From NCBI GenBank assembly GCA_003674045.1, contig PENC01000001.1, positions 744,001-808,000 on the forward strand: DNA of 64,000 nucleotides, written 5' to 3'. Each line of letters starts with the position of its first letter. Position 1 is the stretch's first letter. This stretch comes from Streptomyces griseocarneus. Its GTDB lineage: Bacteria > Actinomycetota > Actinomycetes > Streptomycetales > Streptomycetaceae. The position numbers and the translations under genes were made by a program. This document shows, piece by piece, positions 40,800-49,700 of the stretch. Under the pieces are notes generated by a model. It was given only the letters and a program-made list of their open reading frames with translations, made no database searches and was not told where the DNA came from.

Positions 40800-41300
40800 A
40801 TGGATGAGGCACAGGAGGCTTCGGTACCGGCCGCTGTCGAGCCCGAGGCACGGCCCGTCGGAGATTCTGGCGAGGCTTCGCCGGCCGGGGAGGTCGAGAT
40901 GTGGCGGAAGCGCGCCCAGGACATCGAAGCGGAGCTGCTCAAGCTCCGCCAGGAGCACATGACCGACCGGGAGAAGGCCCTGGCTCAGGCCCGTACGGAC
41001 GGCCGCTCCGAGGCCCTCGCGGAGATGTCGACGCAGCTCGTTGTCGCCGAGGTCCGCGCCCAGGCTGCCGCCGCGGGCGTGAGCGTCGAGCCCGAGTTCC
41101 TCAACCTCTCCGCGTTCACGGGTGAGGACGGTCGTCCGGCCGCTGATCGGATCGCGGCGTACGTCGCGCGGCAGACGCCGCCTGAGCCCGCGGTTCCTCA
41201 GCTGATGGGGGCTGGGCATCACCGTGGTGGCCGTGGCGCCGTCACGAGCATGGACCCGGACGAGCTGGCGGACCTGATCTCCGGCGGCAGGTTCATCTAG
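40800..41300 (+). CDS. Capsid scaffolding protein
   Basis: A 166-residue protein directly before the coat gene region. Central heptad-rich coiled coil (EMWRKRAQDIEAELLKLRQE to ALAEMSTQLVVAEVRAQAAA, about residues 34-82) flanked by disordered acidic and Gly/Pro segments, and a short C-terminal helix (DPDELADLISGGRF). This is the classic scaffold layout. AGGAGG precedes the ATG. Confidence 0.82.
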   Translation: MDEAQEASVPAAVEPEARPVGDSGEASPAGEVEMWRKRAQDIEAELLKLRQEHMTDREKALAQARTDGRSEALAEMSTQLVVAEVRAQAAAAGVSVEPEFLNLSAFTGEDGRPAADRIAAYVARQTPPEPAVPQLMGAGHHRGGRGAVTSMDPDELADLISGGRFI

Positions 41301-41451
41301 AAATGATCCGTTGGAAATTCTTCCTCTGAACGCCCTGCGCGAGACGTAAGAAGGCAAAAGGGGGCCGGATCTGGTCTGTCGTCATGGCCCGCCTGGTCTG
41401 TACGGTCACTGGCTGACCACCAATCGGTTGGTCGCCGAGGAAGGGGCACCC

Positions 41452-41781
41452 ATGCGTTCCTACCAGCGCGCTGCTGTGCTTGTATCCTGTGCAGTTGCTT
41501 CGGCCGTCTTCGGTACGGTCGGCGCCCAGGCAGTCTCCCCCCATTCGCAGTCCGCCGACAAACCCGTCACCCACGTCGCCAAGAGGCTGGATTGGACGGC
41601 TACGTACTCGTGCTGGATCAGGCCGAAGCTGGGGGCCGTCAGTGAGCAGATCTTTGGGCACGGACGGGCCGACAACCGTGAAGAAGCCGTCGGCATGGCT
41701 ATAGCATCTCTTTTAACCATTGTGCCTTCCGGCTGGAAAGTACACGACTGTGAATTACGTGTCCTCGGACCGATAGGCTAA
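41452..41781 (+). CDS. Small secreted cargo protein in the head operon
   Basis: A 109-residue protein with a signal peptide (MRSYQRAAVLVSCAVASAVF, cleavage likely after AQA). The mature part has two Cys (TYSCWI and HDCELR). It contains a TTA codon, rare in this genus. It lies between the scaffold and coat genes with 151 bp of non-coding sequence upstream and a hairpin terminator downstream: an insertion-like cassette that may be expressed in the lysogen. No known domain. AAGGGG lies six bases before the ATG. Confidence 0.68.
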   Translation: MRSYQRAAVLVSCAVASAVFGTVGAQAVSPHSQSADKPVTHVAKRLDWTATYSCWIRPKLGAVSEQIFGHGRADNREEAVGMAIASLLTIVPSGWKVHDCELRVLGPIG

Positions 41782-41828
41782 CGAACTTGTCGGCTACTGA
41801 GAAACAGATCTAGAGCACCGTCTCGTTG

Positions 41829-41853
41829 AGCCCTCCGGCGTCCCCGGGGGGCT
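41829..41853 (+). terminator. Intercistronic hairpin before the coat gene
   Basis: A 10-bp stem AGCCCTCCGG/CCGGGGGGCT with a short loop and TTT. It lies just upstream of the coat protein ribosome binding site (GGAGG). Confidence 0.68.
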
Positions 41854-41880
41854 TTCCCATGACCTTTTGGAGGCGCTTCC

Positions 41881-42978
41881 TTGGCTCTGACCACTCACCA
41901 TCTAAATCTTGACCCCAAACAGGTCACCATCGCTGCCCTGGGGCTGCTTGACCGGCAGCTCACCCTAGGCGGTATTCCCGCCCGGTACTCGGAACTGAGC
42001 TTCACGGGTGGCCTCGGTGACGTGATCAACGTCAACCGCGAGTCCCGAGGGATTCCGGTCCAGGCATCCGGCATCACCGCGCCGATCCAGAATCCCGTGA
42101 AGGGCGACAAGGACCGGCTTGCCGCGTCCTCGGACCGCCCGCTGCCGACAGATCCGCGGCTCGCGCCGCAGGGCTTCATCCGCGAGTCCCGGTTTCCCGT
42201 CCAGCTGTCGACGCTGGCGCAGAACGCCACCACGCTCTCTATGGAGCAGGTGGCCTTCGATATCCGCGAGTTCGGCTCACAGGTGCTTACGAAGCTGACC
42301 CGCGGATTTGCCGAGTATTTCGACGACACGACCGCGGCATACATCAAGTCGAGCATTACCCGTTCTGGCCTGACTGCCGCACAGAAGAAGGCCGTTGGCG
42401 GCGACGTCGAGGTCACGATCCCTGCCGCGGACGGCACCGCCGACAACATGAAGGCTCGCGCCCTGGGGCTGCGGACCGCCCTCGTCGATGCCCGCATGGC
42501 CATGAACCTCGCGAACGTCCCGGCGAGTGAACGCTACTTGATCGCCGGTCCTGAGCTTGAAGCGATCCTGCTGAAGGACCCGGAATTCGTGGCCGTCGAC
42601 TACAGCGGTGACACGAACGCTCTCCGGCGGGCGATCGTCGGCCGCATCTACGGCTTCGACATCGTGATCCACAACAGCTTTGGCCTTGAGGCGTATCTCT
42701 TCCACAAGTCCGCCATGATTCTGGTTTCGGCGTGCCCCGCAATTCCGATGGGCGCCGTCAACGGCAGTATCCAGGACATCAACGGAATCGCTACCCGGAT
42801 GCTGATCGATTACGACTATGCGAAGAAGGCGGACACGATCGGCCTCGACACGATGTATGGCCTGTCGACGGTCAAGGAAGACCCCGACTATTCAGTTCGT
42901 GGTGTCGGCATCGGTGAATCCTTCGTGCGCGGTCTGAAGATCTCCATCACGGAGAAGTCTGCGCCGTCCGGCTCGTAG
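41881..42978 (+). CDS. Major capsid protein (P22 coat-like)
   Basis: A 365-residue coat subunit in the expected position after portal and scaffold. The N-terminal arm, SFTGGLGDVINVNRESRGIP and the C-terminal part (GIATRMLIDYDYAKKADTIG, then GLSTVKEDPDYSV) resemble the P22 coat-type HK97 fold found in actinophages. TTG start with GGAGG seven to eight bases upstream. It should be the most abundant virion protein. Confidence 0.85.
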   Translation: MALTTHHLNLDPKQVTIAALGLLDRQLTLGGIPARYSELSFTGGLGDVINVNRESRGIPVQASGITAPIQNPVKGDKDRLAASSDRPLPTDPRLAPQGFIRESRFPVQLSTLAQNATTLSMEQVAFDIREFGSQVLTKLTRGFAEYFDDTTAAYIKSSITRSGLTAAQKKAVGGDVEVTIPAADGTADNMKARALGLRTALVDARMAMNLANVPASERYLIAGPELEAILLKDPEFVAVDYSGDTNALRRAIVGRIYGFDIVIHNSFGLEAYLFHKSAMILVSACPAIPMGAVNGSIQDINGIATRMLIDYDYAKKADTIGLDTMYGLSTVKEDPDYSVRGVGIGESFVRGLKISITEKSAPSGS

Positions 42979-42988
42979 GAGGCTGCTC

Positions 42989-43333
42989 GTGCCGGTCACT
43001 GTGACGGACATCGAAATCCGGATGGGCCGGGCCTTCGAGGACGCGGAGAAGCCGAGGGTGGAAGCGTTCATCACGGACGCCTCGGCACTCGTCGCCGACT
43101 ACTGCGGCAGCCGCTACAACCCTGACCTCCCCGCGATCCGGGCCGTGCTGTGCGCCGAGGTCATCCGCTGGCTTGCGATGTCGCCCGGCATCGTCTCCGA
43201 AAGGGTCGGCGAGGTTGAGGTGCAGTTCGGGACGGCGGCGGTTTCTCAGCAGCTCTCGCCGGCCGCCAGGTCGGCCCTGAAACGCTACCGGCCGAAGCTC
43301 TCGACCATCCCGTTGATACGGGGTGGGTCCTGA
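42989..43333 (+). CDS. Head-tail connector protein (Gp6/Gp15-like)
   Basis: A 114-residue helical protein: DIEIRMGRAFEDAEKPRVEA and ASALVADYCGSRYN, then AVLCAEVIRWLAMSPGIVSE. This matches the small adaptor proteins that bind the portal. GTG start after GGAGG. Its stop overlaps the next gene as CTGA. Confidence 0.82.
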   Translation: MPVTVTDIEIRMGRAFEDAEKPRVEAFITDASALVADYCGSRYNPDLPAIRAVLCAEVIRWLAMSPGIVSERVGEVEVQFGTAAVSQQLSPAARSALKRYRPKLSTIPLIRGGS

Positions 43334-43653
43334 GATTCCCTGACCCTGTCGAAGTTCACCGTGCACCGCTCGCCGAAGGCACCTATACCCGGCAACGGGA
43401 CTGGGGCCACTCGGTGTTGGTGTGGTCGGGACGCGGGAGCGTGCAGCCGGACCGCGGCATCAAGGCGCGGAGTCCGGAGAGGGAAACCGTCCAGGAGCGG
43501 CTACGGGTCTACCTGCCGTGGGCGGCCCGCGTCGACTCCGCCGACCGGCTACGCATCGAGGAGCGCTGGTATGAGGTCGACGGCGAGCCCCTGCGGTGGA
43601 GCGCCGGACGGCTCCAGCACGTGACGGTGTGGGCATGGAGGGTGCAGCACTGA
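43330..43653 (+). CDS. Head-tail joining protein, CTG start
   Basis: A 107-residue protein. The frame is clearly coding from the CTG at 43330, encoding (M)RFPDPVEVHRAPLAEGTYT and then RQRDWGHSVLVWSG. An automatic start at the GTG 43414 would remove 28 good residues. CTGA overlaps the upstream stop (43330-43333). Beta-rich stopper-like composition (RVYLPWAARVDSADRL) and position suit a head completion or stopper protein. Confidence 0.72.
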   Translation: MRFPDPVEVHRAPLAEGTYTRQRDWGHSVLVWSGRGSVQPDRGIKARSPERETVQERLRVYLPWAARVDSADRLRIEERWYEVDGEPLRWSAGRLQHVTVWAWRVQH

Positions 43654-44012
43654 GCAATGCCAGACTGAAACTCCGCACCGCGTGGGAACGCGAGCTGTTT
43701 CGCACGCCGACCGTGCGGGCCGTCGTCCTCTCCGAGGCAGAGAAAATCGCCGCCACCGCCATCAAGGACGCTCCGCGGCAGAAGCCCCCGAAGAAACGGA
43801 TTGCCAAGCAAAACTGGAACCGGATCAAGCTCCATATCCATACCAGGGTGGATAAAGACGCCGAGGGCTGGTACGCCCTGGTGGTGACGGAGGAGGACCG
43901 CAGGGTGAGGCACGCGATGCTCTGGGAACGAGGATATGACGACCGGTGGGGCAAAGAGCACAAGCCCCGTAAATACCTCTATGGCGCGCTGCAAAAGGCC
44001 CGTGTCGAATGA
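43650..44012 (+). CDS. HK97 gp10-like tail-connector protein, CTG start
   Basis: A 120-residue basic protein: LKLRTAWERELFRTPTVRAV, then AEKIAATAIKDAPRQ and the conserved-looking end KPRKYLYGALQKARVE, as in gp10/neck proteins. The CTG at 43650 overlaps the preceding stop as CTGA and has GGAGG eight bases upstream. The in-frame ATG at 43635 has no ribosome binding site, since GGAGG falls after it. Confidence 0.7.
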   Translation: MSNARLKLRTAWERELFRTPTVRAVVLSEAEKIAATAIKDAPRQKPPKKRIAKQNWNRIKLHIHTRVDKDAEGWYALVVTEEDRRVRHAMLWERGYDDRWGKEHKPRKYLYGALQKARVE

Positions 44013-44395
44013 CGGTTGATCCGGTCGCGCTCGTCGTCGAGTACCTACGCCGGGGGCTGCCGCTCAGGCCCGGGGCGGTCACTGGTGATCTGGTGGGGCG
44101 TGAGCCCGGTGAGGTCACGGTGTACGTGGAGCACAACGGCGGCTTCCGTATCGTCCGGCATCGCGCCGACCGCGCGGACGTCGAGTACCTGGTACTCCAC
44201 CCGGATCGGGAGGGGGCGGCCGGTCTCGCCTACCGGGTGCGGGAGCTGCTGTTGGAGGGGCTCCCCGGCGTCGACGTCGGCGGCGCCCTGGTCCTGGACG
44301 TCGCCGACGTCGACACCCCCAAGTACCTGCCCGATCTCATCTCGCGTGAGCACTGCTACCGCGGCGAAGTCGCCATCACCTACATCGAGGAGTAG
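44009..44395 (+). CDS. Tail terminator-like protein
   Basis: A 128-residue protein in the tail-terminator position: DPVALVVEYLRRGLPLRPGA, VEYLVLHPDREGAAGLAYRV and RGEVAITYIE at the end, consistent with the alpha/beta tail-end fold. The ATG overlaps the upstream stop as ATGA. Confidence 0.75.
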   Translation: MTVDPVALVVEYLRRGLPLRPGAVTGDLVGREPGEVTVYVEHNGGFRIVRHRADRADVEYLVLHPDREGAAGLAYRVRELLLEGLPGVDVGGALVLDVADVDTPKYLPDLISREHCYRGEVAITYIEE

Positions 44396-44410
44396 CCCGT
44401 CCCCAGCGCC

Positions 44411-44740
44411 ATGAAATTCGACTTCCGGGACATCGCCGGGGTTCCCGGCACTGAGATCGTTCTGGAGGTCACGCATTTAACCGCCCATCCTGATACGCCG
44501 CCGGAGGGGCGGATACGTGTCATCGCCACGGGCCAGGACTGGCCCGCAACGGCTTTCACGCTCACGGAAGAGCTGTACGGCCGCCCTTTCGAGGAGGGCG
44601 ACATTTTCGAGGTCCGGGCCAAGGTGTCAAAGTCGACTGGTAGCGAGTCGGAGTGGAGTCCCCCAGTGCGGACTCCTCCCGTGCCGCATGTGCCGCCACG
44701 GCCGCCCGTCATTGACTCGATCACCTGGACCACGGACTAG
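44411..44740 (+). CDS. Phage structural-region protein, unknown
   Basis: A 109-residue beta-rich protein (TEIVLEVTHLTAHP, RIRVIATGQDWPATAF) with a Pro-rich end (PPVPHVPPRPPVIDSITW). It contains a TTA codon. The ATG at 44411 has no close Shine-Dalgarno sequence, and its frame continues directly from the preceding gene's TAG stop, so coupling or re-initiation is likely. Confidence 0.62.
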   Translation: MKFDFRDIAGVPGTEIVLEVTHLTAHPDTPPEGRIRVIATGQDWPATAFTLTEELYGRPFEEGDIFEVRAKVSKSTGSESEWSPPVRTPPVPHVPPRPPVIDSITWTTD

Positions 44741-44759
44741 CACCCAGTTCGTCGCTCAC

Positions 44760-44779
44760 GCCCCCGCTGGGGGCTTTTT
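44760..44779 (+). terminator. Intercistronic terminator before the major tail gene
   Basis: Stem GCCCCC/GGGGGC (44760-44765/44769-44774), loop GCT, T5. It lies just ahead of the ribosome binding site of the major tail protein. Confidence 0.82.
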
Positions 44780-44802
44780 GATGCCCAACTATTGGAGGCT
44801 GT

Positions 44803-45702
44803 ATGGCAGTTAGTCAGACTGGCAATCCGCAGAAGATCCGGTTCGCGCCACACGGCTCCGTGTACATCGCTCCGGCGCCGCGCGCGAATGATGCGCCGGG
44901 TACGGGCACGGTGCTGCCAACGACGCTGGACGCGCTTGGCCCGCCCTACCGGAATATGGGATTTGTGGACGAGGGTGGCGTCACGATCACCCCCGAGGTG
45001 AGTACCGATCAGGTCAAGGGGTGGCAGAGCAGTACGGCTTTGCTCTACGTCGTCAAGGAAAGCAGCCTGAAAATCAAGGCCACCTTTCTTGAGACCACGC
45101 GCCTGACCACTGAGCTTTTCTACGGCACGGAGTGGGTTGAGTCGAAGGACACTCCGGGGCTCTTCCGGCTCGATCTGAAGTCGACGCCGGAACTTCAGGA
45201 AATCAGCCTGGTAGTCGACTGGTCGCAGGGCAAGGTGAAGTCCCGCCTGGTGGTTGCCCGTGCCATGGTCGCCGACCGCGGAGCCATCCAGCTCCAGCGG
45301 GCTGAAGCAGGCAAGTACGAATTGACCATTGACGCCATGGACTTCAACGGTGGCCTTGGCTACGTCATCACGAATGACGACCTTGACGACGCGGGGGCGA
45401 GAATTCAGGACCCGGCGGCGGCTCGCCTCTCCGGCAACACCGTCGTCCAGGGCGGCAGCGTCGTCCTGACGGGTGAGAATTTCGCCCCGTCCAAGCCGGC
45501 GACGGTCACAATCACCGGCCCGTCTCAGGGCAAGGTCACGGCCGCCCAGGTCTCGACCGACACCCGAGGAAACGTCTCCTCGACCATCTCTGTCGCCGAG
45601 GACGCGGCGCCCGGCGTGTACGTCGTCAAGGCGTCCGTTGCTGGCACCGAGGCGCAGGCGGGTTCCCTCACGGTGACGGCCAAGGAACCCCCGAAGAACT
45701 AA
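44803..45702 (+). CDS. Major tail protein with C-terminal Ig-like domain
   Basis: A 299-residue tail tube subunit. The tube domain (about 1-205) includes YRNMGFVDEGGVTITPEVST, TRLTTELFYGTEWVES and GKYELTIDAMDFNGG. Residues about 210-295 form a separate Ig-like beta domain (GNTVVQGGSVVLTGENFAPS ... SSTISVAEDAAPGVYVVKAS). Such decorations project from the tube and bind cell-surface carbohydrate weakly. GGAGG precedes the ATG. Confidence 0.87.
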   Translation: MAVSQTGNPQKIRFAPHGSVYIAPAPRANDAPGTGTVLPTTLDALGPPYRNMGFVDEGGVTITPEVSTDQVKGWQSSTALLYVVKESSLKIKATFLETTRLTTELFYGTEWVESKDTPGLFRLDLKSTPELQEISLVVDWSQGKVKSRLVVARAMVADRGAIQLQRAEAGKYELTIDAMDFNGGLGYVITNDDLDDAGARIQDPAAARLSGNTVVQGGSVVLTGENFAPSKPATVTITGPSQGKVTAAQVSTDTRGNVSSTISVAEDAAPGVYVVKASVAGTEAQAGSLTVTAKEPPKN

Positions 45703-45716
45703 GCCGCTCGCGGGGA

Positions 45717-45896
45717 TCAGTTGTGCCCGAACTTCCGCTGGTGCTTCCTGGCCACGTCAGCCGGGCTCCCTTGCGCCTGGCTTTGAGGCATGGCCTGGGA
45801 TTCGAGGTCGGAGGACTTAGCTTGCTCCTGGCCTCGCTCTGCCGCGCTGGCCCTATCCTGCTGTCGGTTTTGCTGCCTGTTCTTGTTCTTGGCCAT
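45717..45896 (-). CDS. Small Gln-rich basic protein on the opposite strand
   Basis: A 59-residue hydrophilic protein (MAKNKNRQQNRQQDR... ending VARKHQRKFGHN). I recognise similar 60-residue proteins as widespread on Streptomyces chromosomes; function unknown. GAGGAG lies eight bases before the ATG at 45896. It is antisense to the late operon between tail genes, so it is probably a lysogen-expressed cargo gene. Confidence 0.7.
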   Translation of the reverse strand: MAKNKNRQQNRQQDRASAAERGQEQAKSSDLESQAMPQSQAQGSPADVARKHQRKFGHN

Positions 45897-45972
45897 GACC
45901 GCCACTCCTCACATTGAGGCTTGCTCCCCTCTAGCAACATCGCACGCGTGGCCCTGCCCCGCCACTTCTCAC

Positions 45973-45997
45973 AGCCCCCTCGATGGGGGGCTTTTTT
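45973..45997 (+). terminator. Intercistronic terminator before the tail chaperone gene
   Basis: Stem AGCCCCC/GGGGGCT (45973-45979/45986-45992) followed by T6. It is close to the 5' end of the reverse-strand gene and about 30 bp before the next rightward start. Confidence 0.82.
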
Positions 45998-46025
45998 CAT
46001 GCCCTCACACCTATTTGGAGTACCC

Positions 46026-46334
46026 ATGACCTCGCGTAAGCCCCAGGCCCGTAAGACCGCCGCCCGAAAGCCCGCTGCTCCCGCCGCTGCGAAGCGGGCG
46101 GAGGCCACCGAGCGGCCCAACGCGTTTTGGCATGACGGTATCGAGTACGTGATCCCGATCCCGCAGGACATGCCCGTTGGGCTCCTCGATGTCGAGGATG
46201 AGATCGAGGCAATCAAGCTGATCCTTGGCGACCAGTGGGACGTGTACAAGGCGTCTGGCGCCACGATCCGGGAGTTCGAGGTGTTCGTGGAAAAGGTGCT
46301 TGAGGCCGCGGGGTTCGGTTCCTCGGGAAACTGA
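46026..46334 (+). CDS. Tail assembly chaperone G
   Basis: A 102-residue protein. A basic Ala/Lys/Arg-rich N-terminus (TSRKPQARKTAARKPAAPAA) is followed by FWHDGIEYVIPIPQDMPVGL and an acidic helix ending in GFGSSGN. It ends right after a slippery heptamer, as G proteins do. It binds the tape measure protein during tail assembly. The ATG at 46026 is five to six bases after GGAG. Confidence 0.83.
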   Translation: MTSRKPQARKTAARKPAAPAAAKRAEATERPNAFWHDGIEYVIPIPQDMPVGLLDVEDEIEAIKLILGDQWDVYKASGATIREFEVFVEKVLEAAGFGSSGN

Positions 46335-46738
46335 TCGGCGCCGTCTGCGCCATCCGGGACCACGGCGACGCCCTGGAAGCCGATCTGCTTGAGCATTTCG
46401 GGGTTGATCTCCTGGACCTGTGGCGCAGGCGGCTCTCCCTCCGCCGCGTCCACGTCCTCATCCAAGCGCTCCTGCGCAAACCCGGCCGGTCGATGTTCCT
46501 CGCGGAGGTCGACGAGACGGCGCAGTGGTCGGTGACCGACCACCTGATCGCCCGCGTCAGCGACGCCGTCGAGGTGTCGAACTATCTCTTCATCAAGGCG
46601 AATTCGGATAGCGCAGATGACCTGCCGCTGCCGGAGCCGGTTCCCCGGCCAGGCCATCCCGAACCGCAGCCGCCGCAGCACGACTTCGCTTCCGGCGCTG
46701 AGCTGTCGGCCTTCCTCACGCAAATGAACGACCTTTAG
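46026..46738 (+). CDS. Tail assembly chaperone G-T fusion (-1 frameshift)
   Basis: The G frame to AAC (46329-46331), then -1 to the frame reading CTG ATC GGC..., ending at 46738: about 237 residues. The T part (LIGAVCAIRDHGDALEADLL then HFGVDLLDLWRRRLSLRRV) has no start codon of its own near the junction and is clearly coding. This is the conserved lambda-type arrangement just before the tape measure gene. Confidence 0.85.
46325..46331 (+). other. -1 ribosomal frameshift slippery site
   Basis: G GGA AAC in the G frame (zero-frame codons GGA AAC, then TGA) slips to GGG AAA. It matches the X-XXY-YYZ rule, and lambda uses GGGAAAG at the same place. The zero-frame stop follows immediately. Confidence 0.92.
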
Positions 46739-46746
46739 GAGGCCAT

Positions 46747-49700
46747 ATGGCGGGCGCCCGCGGCTCCATCAAAATCGGCACTGGTTACATCCTCGTCGAG
46801 CCGTCGATGGACCAGGAGGCCGTGGGGCGCCTGAGCACCCAGCTCGTGAAAAGGATGGCCAAGGTCGGGGTCGAGGCCGGCCGGGTCCTCGGGGCCGGTG
46901 TGGCTCAGGGTCTCGCCGGGCTCCAGCGGGAGATCGCCGCTGAGGCGGCGAAGGCGCAGCGGACCGTCACGGCGGAGTCCGCCAAGGGGTCGCGCGAGCG
47001 CCAGAAGGTCAAGGAGACCGAAGAGCAGCGTCTCGCCCGGATCGAGCAGGAGATCACTCGGACGCACGGGGCGCAGGTCGCGGCGCGGGCGCGTGCTGCT
47101 CTGGAGGCGTCCGAGGCGCAGACCCGCGGTTTGTCACGTGACGCCAGGCAGGCGCTGCGGGCTCATCAGCAGTCGGTGGAGGGCATGGCCCGCGCTGACA
47201 CGGAGCTGGCCGCCGAGCAGGACCGTACGGCGAAGCGCCGGGCCAAGAGCATGTTGGCGCAGTACAAAGCGGATCTTGCCGCGTACCGGCAGACGGAGGC
47301 GGAGAAGACAAAGGCCGCCGAGGCGGGGGCGTCGTCTCAGGTTCAGGCGGTGCGGCGTGCCGAAGCCGAGAAGCGCCGGGTCCTTGAAGACTCCGCTCGG
47401 ATGGATCGGGAGATCCACCGTGAGCAGGACCGTCAGCAGCGCGAGCGCGACGCTTACATGCGGGCCTATTACGCGGCGCACCGGGAGAACGAACGCCGGA
47501 AGCGCGTGGAGATCGCGGAGACGGCGCGGCTGGAGCGGCAGGCTCAGGCAGAAGCCCAGCGGATGGGCGTGCTCCGGCTCCAGGCCGAACGCCAGATTGC
47601 CCGGGAGATCGCGGCGGCTGCCCAACTGGCGGCCCGGGAAGCAACGGCGGCGTACCGTGCCGCGGCTCAGGTCCGCCGGGCCGACCTCCGCGAGCAGCTC
47701 GCCGAAGCCCAGTTGCAGCGGCGGGAGTTCCAGCAGCGGATCGGTGAGTACCGGCGCTCTGTCACCTCGATGGACCGTACAACCGATTCTTTCCTGAAGC
47801 GGTTCAACGCCGGTTTCGACAAGGCCACCGGGAAACTCGCGACGTTCGGGACCCATGTGCAGGAGACCGGCCGGGCCATCATGCACGGCCTGGTTGCTCC
47901 GCTGGGGCTTTTGGCTGCCGCCCTCACCACCGTGGGCGTGAAGTCCGCGGACTCGATGATGCAGGCTCAGGCTGGTCTGCGCGGTATGGGCATGCAGGTC
48001 CAGGACGTGACCGGCATGCTCAAGGAGATGCAGCGGTACGCCATCGCTACCCCGTACTCACTGCAAGACATGCAGAAGTATGGAACCCGGTATGCGCGGG
48101 CGATCGGTTCCCACGACGCGGATTACCGGTCGAATGACCCTGCACGGCGGAAAAAGGGCTCGGCACGGGTTTCCAAGAAGGCCGCCGACGTCGTTGAGAT
48201 GATCGGCGACAGTGCCGCCTATGGCGGCACCATGGACCCGAATCTGGTCTCCCAGGGCATGTATGCCATGGAAGTCATGATGGACATGGGCCGCGTGCCC
48301 ATGCGGAACATGAAGCAGTTTGAGCGGGCCGTGAACATGCCCGCTCAGGATCTTGCCCTGCTGCTCGGCTTCCATGACGGTACGGACAACAAGGGGCAGC
48401 GCAAAGACGCCTCCGCGTTCATGTATGAGTTCATGCAGGACGCCAAGCACACGGGTGGTGTCCAGGGCACGAAACTTGTCGACGCGCTGTTGGAGCGGTG
48501 GGACGACAAGAGCAATGGCATCAAGGGTTCTGCGGCCCGGATGGCGGGTTCCACGATCTCTGGCCGTATTGGTCAGATGAAGGAGTCCGGCCAGGTCAAG
48601 CTTCAGTCCCTCTTCATGAAGGAGGGCAAGGACGGCCGGTTCGAATACACTGGTCTCGGCGAGAAGATTATGGGCCGGAAGGTCGCCCAAAGAGACGACG
48701 ACGGCAAGATCGTCAAGGACCACAATGGCGATGTCGTCTACGACTACAAGGGCGGAATGCTCAACGACGCGAAGTCGATGGGCAATAAGCTTCTGCCTCA
48801 TGCCGAAAAGCTCCTTGAAGAGTTCTTCGACGTCCTGACGAAGTTGACGGGCTGGATCAAGTCCGCCGTGAACTACCTGTCGAAACATAAGGGCTTGCGT
48901 GACGCCCTTTTGACGATAGCGAAGTTCGCTGCCCTCGCAGCCCCATTCCTCATCGGATTCGGCCTGCTGACCAAGGTCACGGGCAAGCTCCTGAAACTGG
49001 CGAGCCCTGGCCTCAAGGTTGCGCGGGGCGTTGTTGACCCTGCTCAGCGGATGGTTCGACAGCACTGGTACGCCGCAGGCTCCAAGATATCGGGGCTCGG
49101 ATACTGGGACGGCTACCGTGCCAAGCGCGCAGATTTCCATGATGGTGATACCCGGAATGCCCGGCAGCGCACATGGGATCGCATCCGAGGCACAGACCGC
49201 CGGGAAAACGAAATCCGTGTCAACACCTCCCGGGCTCAGCGGGAACTCAGAGAGCTAGACGAGAAGATTCAGGGCCTGCAACGGCAGCTCCGTGAGGTCA
49301 ACAACGTCTCCCTGCACCCGACCGCTAGTGGTCTGAGTGGCACGAACGTTGCTGGTCAGAGTGTTGCGGCGGCGGCGCAGGACGCGCGGCAGAAGATCGA
49401 TGCGGCTGCCTCCGCGATGCGGGATCTCGACAAGAGGACGAGCACCGGCACGGTCCGGCAGGAATTCGCCTATCTGTCCCAGCGGGCGGAGACCGCTGAG
49501 AAGCGGGTCAAGGATGTCACGTCGGCTGTCGGCACCCTGAACGGGAAGGAGCTCGGGGGGCTCCGGCGAGAATTCGAGCTGAGCAAGCCGGCTACCGAGG
49601 GGCTCCGTTCCGCTGTCCAAGAAGTCGTCGAGCGCGTACGCGCCCTCAACAAGACGTCGGTCAGCACCCTCCGGAACAATCTGAAGGGCGGAGGTAACTC

